Assembly: GCA_028280675.1 (NCBI GenBank)
Contig: JANQLI010000301.1
Coordinates: forward strand, 1 to 12,524
Length of the DNA stretch: 12,524 nucleotides
Source: Alphaproteobacteria bacterium
GTDB taxonomy: Bacteria; Pseudomonadota; Alphaproteobacteria; SMXP01
Direction: 5' to 3'
A program made the translations under genes and the position numbers. Numbering within the stretch: position 1 is the stretch's first letter; each line of letters starts with the position of its first letter. The notes below the pieces were generated by a model. It did not search any database. It saw only the letters and a program-made list of their open reading frames with translations, and was not told the origin of the DNA. Positions 1-4,811 of this stretch are shown one piece after another.

Positions 1-309
1 CCGGCCATTATCTGTGACGGTGACATAGCCGTCTTTGGCGTATTCAATCTCGATCCAGTTGGCATGGCCTGCGACAGCCTCGTCCATCGCGTTATCGAGC
101 ACTTCGGCAAAAAGGTGGTGGGCGGCGCGCTCATCGGTGCCGCCAATATACATGCCTGGCCGTTTGCGCACCGGCTCCAGGCCTTCCAAGACCTCAATGT
201 CTTTGGCCGTGTAGCCTTTGCTGGCTTTGTCCTTGGCCCCGGAAAAGAGGTCTTTCTCAGGCGCGGCTTTTTTCTTAGGTTTGGTGGCGGCTTTCTTCTT
301 TGGCGGCAT
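1..309 (-). CDS. parE: DNA topoisomerase IV subunit B (ParE), N-terminal part; cut by window edge
   Basis: The first 103 residues are present. ParE is the ATPase subunit of topoisomerase IV, which with ParC separates linked daughter chromosomes. Seen in the sequence: after a lysine-rich head (residues 1-19, with two KKKA runs) comes the family signature IEVLEGLEPVRKRPGMYIG (38-56), then the GHKL ATPase N-box AEVLDNAMDEA with Glu69 and Asn73, and finally TDNGR at the window edge, the start of the next ATP-binding motif (DNGRGIP in the family). GyrB shares these motifs; the assignment to ParE rests on the EGLEPVRKRPGMYIGGTDER and HHLFAEVLDNAMDEAVAGH wording, typical of alphaproteobacterial ParE. 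The ATG at 307-309 is the only start upstream of the signature. No convincing Shine-Dalgarno sequence precedes it. The lysine-rich head is an extension before the conserved core and may be flexible. Confidence 0.93.
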   Translation of the reverse strand, partial: MPPKKKAATKPKKKAAPEKDLFSGAKDKASKGYTAKDIEVLEGLEPVRKRPGMYIGGTDERAAHHLFAEVLDNAMDEAVAGHANWIEIEYAKDGYVTVTDNGR

Positions 310-415
310 GGATACTCACAAATAAATAGAGGCGAATCAGACAGTAATTTAGCGCCTTTTCGTATGCGGGGATAATTATTCCTCTTTTTGGAATGGCTTT
401 AGTACATGGCATTAT

Positions 416-577
416 CTCCTTCTCCCCTGGGGGAGAAGGTTGTGAAGCCTTAGCGAAAAGCAAGGCTTTGAGCCTTAGGCGTAGCTGGATGAGGGGGAAA
501 TGAGTCGAGAGGGCGGTGTTTCCTCTCCAGTCAGTACCCCCCTCACCCCAACCCTCTCCCCCAAGGGGAGAGGGGGG
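416..577. repeat. Compound palindromic intergenic repeat, copy 1
   Basis: The element starts with a near-perfect hairpin (CCTTCTCCCC at 418-427 against its complement at 430-439) and ends with another (CCCTCTCCCC at 552-561 against 565-574). Between them an inner pair, GGATGAGGGGG near 489-499 and CCCCCTCACCCC near 538-549, is also inverted, so the whole unit can fold into a clover-like structure. Its left half (418-500) matches the reverse complement of the right half of the copy at 4560-4731. The CTCCCTCTCCCC...GAGGGAGAGGG style is common in intergenic repeats of alphaproteobacteria. Confidence 0.85.
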
Positions 578-610
578 TTAAAATTAGACCTTCGCGCGAA
601 AGTAGAGTAG

Positions 611-637
611 AGTCTGCTAATAGCAAAAACGGGCATT
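611..637. repeat. Degenerate MSAxG-type repeat, upstream of GIY-YIG gene
   Basis: The segment reads AGTCTGCTAATAGC followed by AAAAACGGGCATT. It aligns base for base, with a few differences, to 6098-6124 (AGTCTGCTAGTGGC then CAAAAGCGGACAT), which lies upstream of the other accessory gene. This one is the more decayed copy. See 6949-7041 for the best-preserved version. Confidence 0.65.
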
Positions 638-652
638 ACCTTTCCTAATCTA

Positions 653-1366
653 ATGAATAAAGATCACATACTTTCTGAGATAAAACGCATTGCCACTGAA
701 GAAGGGAAACCTCCAGGGCGTAATAGATTTGAGCAACTTACTGGCATCACTAATTGGTATGGAAAATATTGGGCAAGATGGGGGGATGCACTTGCTGAGG
801 CCGGGTATGAACCAAATAAATTGCAAGAAGCATTACCCGAACAGGAAGTAGTCGATAAATTCATCAAACTGGCTATTAGACTTGGACACGTGCCAACTGA
901 GGGTGAATTGCGCCTCGAGCGCAATAGAGATTCAGATTTTCCTTCTCATAGTGTTTTTCTAAGTCGATTGGGCAAGAGGCGTAAGCGGTTAGAGAAGGCT
1001 ATTAACAGGGCGAAAGAAACTAATCTCGACGATGAATCCGTTAAAATATTTGAAGTAGCTCTCGCAAATGAACCTTATATTAAAGAGAAGGAATCTAATG
1101 GAGAAGTTATAACTGGATTTGTTTATCTTATGAAATCAGGGCGCTACTTCAAGATTGGTAAAACTAATTCAATCGATCGCCGTCAATATGAGATTGGTCT
1201 TCAGATGCCAGAAGGTATTCAACCGATACACGCAATTGAAACAGATGACCCAAGTGGCATTGAGGCTTATTGGCATAATCGCTTTAAAGAAAAGCGTCTT
1301 AAAGGAGAGTGGTTTGACCTTTCTCCAACCGAAATAAGAATTTTCATACGTCGAAAATTTATGTAA
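653..1366 (+). CDS. GIY-YIG nuclease-like protein with homing-endonuclease-type repeats
   Basis: A 237-residue protein. Residues about 4-53 and 63-112 look like two tandem homing-endonuclease-associated repeats (HNH_repeat type: a helix, G-x-P turn, aromatic segment ending WGDALAEAGYEP in the first). Residues 155-225 resemble the Mug113/T5orf172 branch of the GIY-YIG family: GFVYLM (155-160), FKIGKT (166-171), Arg176-Arg177, the candidate metal ligand Glu204 in GIEAYWHNRF, then GEWFDL (218-223). The family cuts or binds DNA; whether this protein is catalytically active cannot be told, because the first motif is GFVY rather than GIY. No HNH or other nuclease domain accompanies it. The ATG at 653 has no good Shine-Dalgarno sequence. 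Codons are much more AT-rich than in neighbouring housekeeping genes, suggesting acquisition. It stands alone and is flanked by repeat remnants at 611-637 and 1432-1448. A promoter-like sequence and terminator-like hairpins follow it. Confidence 0.8.
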   Translation: MNKDHILSEIKRIATEEGKPPGRNRFEQLTGITNWYGKYWARWGDALAEAGYEPNKLQEALPEQEVVDKFIKLAIRLGHVPTEGELRLERNRDSDFPSHSVFLSRLGKRRKRLEKAINRAKETNLDDESVKIFEVALANEPYIKEKESNGEVITGFVYLMKSGRYFKIGKTNSIDRRQYEIGLQMPEGIQPIHAIETDDPSGIEAYWHNRFKEKRLKGEWFDLSPTEIRIFIRRKFM

Positions 1367-1388
1367 GCTAAGATTTTACACTTCTGCT

Positions 1389-1418
1389 TTGAAGTGGGTA
1401 GTATTGAAATTGTATATC
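1389..1418 (+). promoter_or_regulatory. Candidate sigma-70 promoter for a small RNA
   Basis: TTGAAG at 1389-1394 (-35-like, four of six consensus positions) is separated by 18 bases from TATATC at 1413-1418 (-10-like, TATA conserved). Transcription would begin near 1425, ahead of the hairpins at 1465-1513 and 1539-1559. This is a pattern match only. Confidence 0.4.
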
Positions 1419-1424
1419 CAAAAA

Positions 1425-1570
1425 CAAAAAGGTCCGTAAACAGACATTTAGAAAATTCACAACAACAACCCTACCGTTCCCTTGCCCCGTCTGGGCTTTC
1501 TCGGCAGGGTTGTCATTTAGGTTGCAGAAGTTTGCACCGCCCGATTTGATGAGCCGGGCCTATCTTTTTT
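1425..1570 (+). ncRNA. Candidate small RNA, about 145 nt, unrecognised
   Basis: Three features in a row suggest an independent transcript: the promoter-like pair ending at 1418; a long stem of ACAACCCTACCG (1465-1476) with CGGCAGGGTTGT (1502-1513), 11 of 12 positions paired, capped by an inner GCCC/GGGC stem (1484-1487 with 1493-1496); and a second stem GCCCG (1539-1543) with CGGGC (1555-1559), followed after five bases by six T residues (1565-1570), like an intrinsic terminator. It does not match tmRNA, 6S, RNase P or SRP RNA as I know them. The 5' end is inferred from promoter spacing. It could instead be the structured 3' region of the GIY-YIG transcript. Confidence 0.4.
1432..1448. repeat. 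Contracted MSAxG-type repeat downstream of GIY-YIG gene
   Basis: The reverse complement reads AATGTCTG-TTTA-CGGAC, a shortened form of the ATGTCYGCTTT...AGCGGAC palindrome seen at 6949-7022. With 611-637 it would bracket the GIY-YIG gene. The match is short, so it is tentative. Confidence 0.35.
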
Positions 1571-1728
1571 CAACGTTTAGATTGTAAAGTTGTTGTCCCT
1601 TATGTCTGTGCTGGTGGGGTCAACGTCTTAACCTCCTTCCGATGAAGTATGATCAGCGTACGCCTCAACTATAGGCCTGTCAAATGCTATTTAGTCTATA
1701 TTCATCGGTAATAATGTCGCAGTGTTAG

Positions 1729-1749
1729 GTCAGAAAAACTGACTTTTTT
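1729..1749 (+). terminator. Intrinsic terminator, plus strand
   Basis: GTCAG (1729-1733), an AAAAA loop, CTGAC (1739-1743), then TTTTTT (1744-1749). The stem is short but the U-tract is clean. It would stop plus-strand transcription from the GIY-YIG gene or from a small RNA before it meets the convergent rhodanese gene. Confidence 0.55.
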
Positions 1750-1772
1750 CAATCCATCATCAGCATAAAGAT

Positions 1773-1801
1773 TAAATAAAGAACTGGCTTTATGCGCCAG
1801 T
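1773..1801 (-). terminator. Probable terminator of the rhodanese gene
   Basis: Read on the minus strand: ACTGGC, a seven-base loop, GCCAGT (stem arms at 1796-1801 and 1783-1788), then a T-rich tail TCTTTATTT. It lies about 40 bases past the rhodanese stop codon. The stem is only six pairs and the tail is interrupted, so moderate strength. Confidence 0.5.
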
Positions 1802-1841
1802 GCGTTGCGCAAGATTATAGAATCTCTCTAGGTCGCGAGAC

Positions 1842-2237
1842 TTATTTCTTTTCTTTTTCGATAACGTCACCGCCAGCTTTTGTCCACGCTTCAAAGCCGC
1901 CTTCAATATGGGCGACATTGGCGAATCCCATATCTTGTAAGGATTTCGCCGCAAGCGCAGAGCGCCACGAAAGAGCGCAAAAAAGAAGAATTGTTTTATC
2001 TTCGGAAAAGGCGTCGTTGTAATAGGGGCTTTCCGGGTCGGCCCAAAATTCAAGCATGCCACGTGGGGCGTGCAGTGCGCCTGGGATCGTGCCGCTGCGC
2101 CATAATTCACGAATGTCACGGATGTCGATAAAATGCACATTGTCATCATGAAGCGCCGCTTTCGCTTTGTCGATGTCCCATGTGCTGATCTCTTTTTCTG
2201 CGTTTGCGACAAGGTCTTTTACGGGTGTGATGGTCAT
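1842..2237 (-). CDS. Single-domain rhodanese-like sulfurtransferase
   Basis: A 131-residue cytoplasmic protein with no signal peptide. Seen: the rhodanese entry motif HFIDIRDIRELWRSGTIPGALHAPRG (residues 35-60), the active-site loop CALSWRS with Cys87 at the position that carries the persulfide, and the C-terminal IEGGFEAWTKAG (111-122). Length fits the single-domain family (100-140 residues). Enzymes of this type move a sulfane sulfur from a donor to a thiophilic acceptor; the physiological partner is unknown. Alphaproteobacterial relatives with the WRSALAAKSLQDMGF wording are common. The ATG at 2235-2237 is preceded seven bases upstream by AGGA within AGAGGA, a good ribosome binding site. 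It lies 159 bases downstream of glnA in the same direction but is separated by a strong terminator, so it probably has its own promoter or depends on read-through. Confidence 0.9.
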   Translation of the reverse strand: MTITPVKDLVANAEKEISTWDIDKAKAALHDDNVHFIDIRDIRELWRSGTIPGALHAPRGMLEFWADPESPYYNDAFSEDKTILLFCALSWRSALAAKSLQDMGFANVAHIEGGFEAWTKAGGDVIEKEKK

Positions 2238-2282
2238 GGGTAAGTCCTCTGTTTATGACTGAAATCATAGGGACGTTACTGG

Positions 2283-2314
2283 CAAAAAGAAAGGCCGGAG
2301 AAAACTCCGACCTT
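2283..2314 (-). terminator. Intrinsic terminator of glnA
   Basis: Read on the minus strand: AAGGTCGGAG, a TTTT loop, CTCCGGCCTT, then TCTTTTTGCC. Nine of ten stem positions pair (one mismatch, A2310 opposite C2295), followed by a T-rich tail. It lies about 83 bases beyond the glnA stop codon and separates glnA from the rhodanese gene. Confidence 0.85.
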
Positions 2315-2396
2315 CCCAAGATCAAAACTGTAACGTTTTATTTTGTCGTATTCCCGGACGGAAAACCAGTATCCACTTTTCCTGGGAATACTTAGT

Positions 2397-3806
2397 TTAT
2401 ACGCTGTAGTACATGTCGAACTCGACAGGGTGAGGTGTTTGCTCGAAGCGGTACACTTCTTCCATTTTAAGCTCGATATACGCATCGATTTGATCATCGG
2501 TGAAGACGTTGCCTTTGGTGAGGAAGGCGCGGTCGGCATCGAGATTGTCGAGCGCTTCACGCAGAGAGCCACACACCTGCGGCACATCAGCCAACTCTTC
2601 AGGCGGCAATTCGTACAAGTCTTTGTCCATTGGGTCGCCAGGATGGATTTTATTTTCAATCCCGTCGAGGCCAGCCATCAGCATAGACGTAAAGCCGAGA
2701 TATGGGTTGGCTGTTGGATCAGGGAAACGCACTTCAACGCGCTTGCCTTTTGGTGATGGGGCAAACGGGATACGGCAAGAGGCCGAACGGTTACGCGCAG
2801 AGTAAGCCAACAACACAGGCGCTTCGAAGCCAGGCACCAAACGCTTGTAGCTGTTGGTCGAGGCGTTGGTGAAAGCGTTGATTGCTTTAGCGTGCTTGAT
2901 GATGCCGCCGATATAGAAGAGGGCGATCTCAGACAGATCTGCATATTCAGAACCGGCGAACAATGGTTGGCCGTCTTTCCAGATAGACTGGTGAACGTGC
3001 ATCCCAGAGCCATTGTCGTTCATCACAGGCTTGGGCATGAAGGTCACGGATTTGCCATAAGCATGGGCCACCATGTGCGCGCAGTATTTGTAGATCTGCA
3101 ATTGGTCGGCAATGTTTGTCAGCGTGTTAAATTTCATGCCGAGCTCATGCTGAGATGGGGCCACTTCGTGGTGATGCTTTTCTGTTGCGACGCCCATTTC
3201 TTTCATCACGGTCAGGATTTCAGACCGGATGTCTTGCGCGCTATCGATTGGCGGCACAGGGAAGTATCCGCCTTTTTCACTTGGACGGTGACCCATGTTG
3301 CCGACGTCATACATGGTGCCGGTGTTGTAAGGACCCTCGGTGGAGTCAATTTCAAAACCGGTTGAGTTTTGCGTCGTGCTCCAACGCACATCGTCAAACA
3401 TGAAGAACTCAGCTTCCGGGCCGAATGTTGCGCTGTCACCGATCCCGATTTGTTGCACATAGGCTTCCGCTTTTTTCGCGGTGCCACGTGGGTCGCGGCC
3501 ATAAGGTTCGCCAGTGGAAGGCTCAAGAACATCACAGACGAGGATCAGTGTATTTTGTGCGGTAAACGGATCCATCACGGCTGTGCTTGGGTCTGGCATC
3601 AGCGTCATGTCGGATTCATTAATCGCTTTCCAACCTGAAATGGATGACCCGTCGAACATCGATCCTTCTTCGAAGAAATCTTCATCAACAAGATCCGTGT
3701 CAAAGGAAACGTGCTGCCACTTTCCTTTCGGATCGGTAAAGCGGAGATCGACGTATTGAACGTCTTTCTCTTTGATCAGATTAATTACAGATTTTGCGTC
3801 AGCCAT
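2397..3806 (-). CDS. glnA: Glutamine synthetase type I
   Basis: A complete 469-residue GSI, the usual length for the bacterial dodecameric enzyme, which joins ammonia to glutamate at the cost of ATP. Motifs seen in order: GSMFDGSSISGW (48-59, beta-grasp signature), FGPEAEFFMFD (128-138, with metal-binding glutamates), HHHEVAPSQHE (211-221), NDNGSGMHVHQS (263-274, ATP and glutamate binding), NRSASCRIPF (339-348) and VEVRFPDPTANPYL (357-370). Tyr398 in KDLYELPPEE is the conserved adenylylation site, so activity is probably controlled by GlnE as in other GSI-beta enzymes. The ATG at 3804-3806 has AGGA nine bases upstream. It follows glnB in the same direction after a 193-base leader with hairpins, and ends in a strong terminator. 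Transcription as glnB-glnA from the sigma-54 promoter upstream of glnB is likely; a separate glnA promoter cannot be excluded. Confidence 0.99.
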   Translation of the reverse strand: MADAKSVINLIKEKDVQYVDLRFTDPKGKWQHVSFDTDLVDEDFFEEGSMFDGSSISGWKAINESDMTLMPDPSTAVMDPFTAQNTLILVCDVLEPSTGEPYGRDPRGTAKKAEAYVQQIGIGDSATFGPEAEFFMFDDVRWSTTQNSTGFEIDSTEGPYNTGTMYDVGNMGHRPSEKGGYFPVPPIDSAQDIRSEILTVMKEMGVATEKHHHEVAPSQHELGMKFNTLTNIADQLQIYKYCAHMVAHAYGKSVTFMPKPVMNDNGSGMHVHQSIWKDGQPLFAGSEYADLSEIALFYIGGIIKHAKAINAFTNASTNSYKRLVPGFEAPVLLAYSARNRSASCRIPFAPSPKGKRVEVRFPDPTANPYLGFTSMLMAGLDGIENKIHPGDPMDKDLYELPPEELADVPQVCGSLREALDNLDADRAFLTKGNVFTDDQIDAYIELKMEEVYRFEQTPHPVEFDMYYSV

Positions 3807-3842
3807 GTGTCACTTTCCTATGTTAGCTTAAGCGTTAAAAGA

Positions 3843-3858
3843 GCCGCGCAGACGCGGC
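3843..3858 (-). promoter_or_regulatory. GC-rich hairpin in glnA leader, attenuator-like
   Basis: On the minus strand GCCGCG, loop TCTG, CGCGGC is followed directly by TCTTTTAACG. This is a perfect six-pair GC stem with a short T-run, about 37 bases before the glnA start codon. It could act as a weak terminator or attenuator between glnB and glnA, or as a stabilising processing site that sets different glnB and glnA transcript levels. No leader peptide was found. Confidence 0.45.
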
Positions 3859-3867
3859 GTGGTTCCG

Positions 3868-3908
3868 ATCCGGCCTCGTCCCATAAAGCACATGCTTTGG
3901 GTCCGGAT
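3868..3908 (-). promoter_or_regulatory. Long imperfect hairpin in glnB-glnA leader
   Basis: Outer arms ATCCGG (3868-3873) and CCGGAT (3903-3908) enclose an inner stem formed by CCC plus AAAGCA (3880-3890) with TGCTTT plus GGG (3893-3901), with bulges and a two-base loop. Together with the next hairpin (3843-3858) this makes a structured RNA leader for glnA. I do not recognise it as a known riboswitch; the cyanobacterial glutamine riboswitch does not match. Confidence 0.5.
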
Positions 3909-3999
3909 ATCTTGAGAGGTTTTATCCCCGCAACTTTACATTCCTGTGATGTCTCTCCGTTCTCTTGAGCACCCCAATGGCCCATTCGTTTGCGGCGTC

Positions 4000-4338
4000 T
4001 TAAATGGCCTCACGACCGGTTTCTCCGGTTCGAATACGAATAGCTTCTTCGACGTCGGTGACGAAGATTTTCCCATCACCAATGCGCCCTGTTCTTGCGG
4101 CTTCTTGAATGGCCTCAAGGGCGCTTTCGCATTGTTCATCGGACAGAACGATTTCAAGCTTCAGTTTGGGTAAAAAATCAACCACATATTCGGCGCCGCG
4201 ATAGAGTTCGGTATGGCCTTTTTGGCGGCCAAAGCCTTTCGCTTCCACGACGGTGATGCCTTGCAAACCAACCTCATGCAGGGCCTCTTTCACTTCATCC
4301 AGTTTGAAGGGTTTGATAATCGCTTCAATTTTTTTCAT
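4000..4338 (-). CDS. glnB: Nitrogen regulatory protein PII
   Basis: A complete 112-residue PII protein. PII trimers sense 2-oxoglutarate and ATP/ADP, are uridylylated under nitrogen limitation by GlnD, and control GlnE and the NtrB/NtrC pair. Seen: the N-terminal MKKIEAIIKPFKLDEVKEAL, the T-loop GFGRQKGHTELYRGAEYVVDFLPK with the uridylylation site Tyr51, the TGRIGDGKIFV segment (83-93, B-loop, ATP binding) and the C-terminal VEEAIRIRTGETG (C-loop). The adjacent glnA and this wording fit GlnB rather than GlnK, which usually sits beside amtB. The ATG at 4336-4338 gives the conserved MKKIEAIIKPF start; no strong ribosome binding site is visible. A sigma-54 promoter lies 80-95 bases upstream, so expression is likely to rise on nitrogen limitation through NtrC. 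No clear NtrC palindrome was found upstream. Confidence 0.98.
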   Translation of the reverse strand: MKKIEAIIKPFKLDEVKEALHEVGLQGITVVEAKGFGRQKGHTELYRGAEYVVDFLPKLKLEIVLSDEQCESALEAIQEAARTGRIGDGKIFVTDVEEAIRIRTGETGREAI

Positions 4339-4417
4339 GTGCTGTCAGATGCCTTAAATTAAAGGGCCGCGCTCCATGCTCTGTTGGCGAAGAGGCGACC
4401 TGTTTCGTATAGCCTTT

Positions 4418-4433
4418 AGCAGAAGGTGTGCCA
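4418..4433 (-). promoter_or_regulatory. Sigma-54 promoter of glnB-glnA
   Basis: On the minus strand the sequence is TGGCACACCTTCTGCT. Compared with the sigma-54 consensus TGGCACG-N4-TTGCW it has a perfect -24 box (TGGCAC), exact GG-to-GC spacing, and TGCT at the -12 box, with one mismatch (C for the first T). The predicted start is near 4406, giving a leader of roughly 68 bases before glnB. Sigma-54 and NtrC control of glnBA is well established in proteobacteria. Confidence 0.8.
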
Positions 4434-4559
4434 ATTATTAACTGTACGTAAACGGCTGGAAAATAGGCATTTTGACGCGGATTTTCATCTATTGGATGGG
4501 GTATGCCTCAAGGGCTGCTTAAAAAATAGGCAGCGTGCTTTTTTCGTGTGCGGATTTCA

Positions 4560-4731
4560 CTCCCTCTCCCCTTGAGGGAGAGGGATGGTAAGCCTTTGTG
4601 AAGGGCCTTGTCCTGAACGTTAGGCGCACCTGGGTGAGGGGTATTGTTGAGAGTGCTCCCCCTCATCCAGCTTAGGCTCATTTCACTTTGTTCAATAAGC
4701 CTAAGCATCCTTCTCCCGCCAGGGGAGAAGG
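4560..4731. repeat. Compound palindromic intergenic repeat, copy 2
   Basis: The left hairpin pairs CCCTCTCCC (4562-4570) with 4576-4584. An inner inverted pair is CTGGGTGAGGGG (4630-4641) with CCCCTCATCCAG (4659-4670). CTTAGGCT (4671-4678) pairs with AGCCTAAG (4698-4705), and the right hairpin pairs CCTTCTCCC (4709-4717) with 4723-4731. The right half, reverse-complemented, aligns with the left half of the copy at 416-577, so the two copies are inverted and internally rearranged relative to each other. Confidence 0.85.
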
Positions 4732-4799
4732 GACTTTTGTTTTGTCTCGGGATAGCGCGCCATGGCTTATATGGTATTTATCTTGAACCCATTGATAAT

Positions 4800-4804
4800 G
4801 AGGT
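4800..4804 (+). promoter_or_regulatory. Ribosome binding site that decides a TTG start
   Basis: GAGGT lies seven bases before TTG at 4812-4814. No in-frame ATG exists between the repeat and this point, and starting at 4812 gives an N-terminus close to that of relatives (a short lead into SxxPTTIFxVMSALA). The next ATG in frame (4866) would delete part of the conserved N-terminus. Confidence 0.65.
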
Positions 4805-4811
4805 CACCTCT

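Larger units (their letters stand above)
310..652. other. Intergenic spacer between divergent parE and GIY-YIG gene
   Basis: This 343-base spacer must hold the promoters of both divergent genes, but I see no clear -35/-10 pair for either. Most of it is occupied by a compound palindromic repeat (416-577), and a half-copy of a second repeat family lies at 611-637 just before the GIY-YIG gene. No additional coding region is supported. Confidence 0.7.
1367..1841. other. Gene-poor 475-base region with RNA-like structures
   Basis: No protein gene is supported here. From left to right it holds a promoter-like pair (1389-1418), a contracted MSAxG repeat (1432-1448), a long hairpin (1465-1513), a hairpin with a U-tract (1539-1570), a distant 8-base inverted repeat (1639-1646 with 1701-1708), a plus-strand terminator (1729-1749) and a minus-strand terminator for the rhodanese gene (about 1773-1801). 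Confidence 0.7.
4339..4811. other. Divergent intergenic region between glnB and the aminotransferase
   Basis: This 473-base stretch contains the glnB sigma-54 promoter (4418-4433), an AT-rich upstream area (4434-4555) where activator sites would be expected but none is obvious, the second copy of the compound palindromic repeat (4560-4731), and the ribosome binding site of the aminotransferase (4800-4804). An open frame continues leftward from the aminotransferase through the repeat to 4644 but is not considered coding. Confidence 0.7.

Noticed and set aside
1790..2212. 140-codon minus-strand open frame overlapping the rhodanese gene
   Set aside because: It is a shifted frame of the rhodanese gene with no recognisable motif; the rhodanese frame has the catalytic loop and a good ribosome binding site.
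3868..3908. Glutamine riboswitch
   Set aside because: Known glnA-type glutamine riboswitches are cyanobacterial, with a different core; the sequence shows only hairpins.
4514..4544. Plus-strand hairpin GCTGC/GCAGC with a T6 run
   Set aside because: Only five pairs with an 11-base loop, the T-run starts four bases away, and no plus-strand gene lies upstream.
4644..4811. N-terminal extension of the aminotransferase
   Set aside because: It runs through the palindromic repeat, has no family similarity and no ribosome binding site; TTG at 4812 is better supported.
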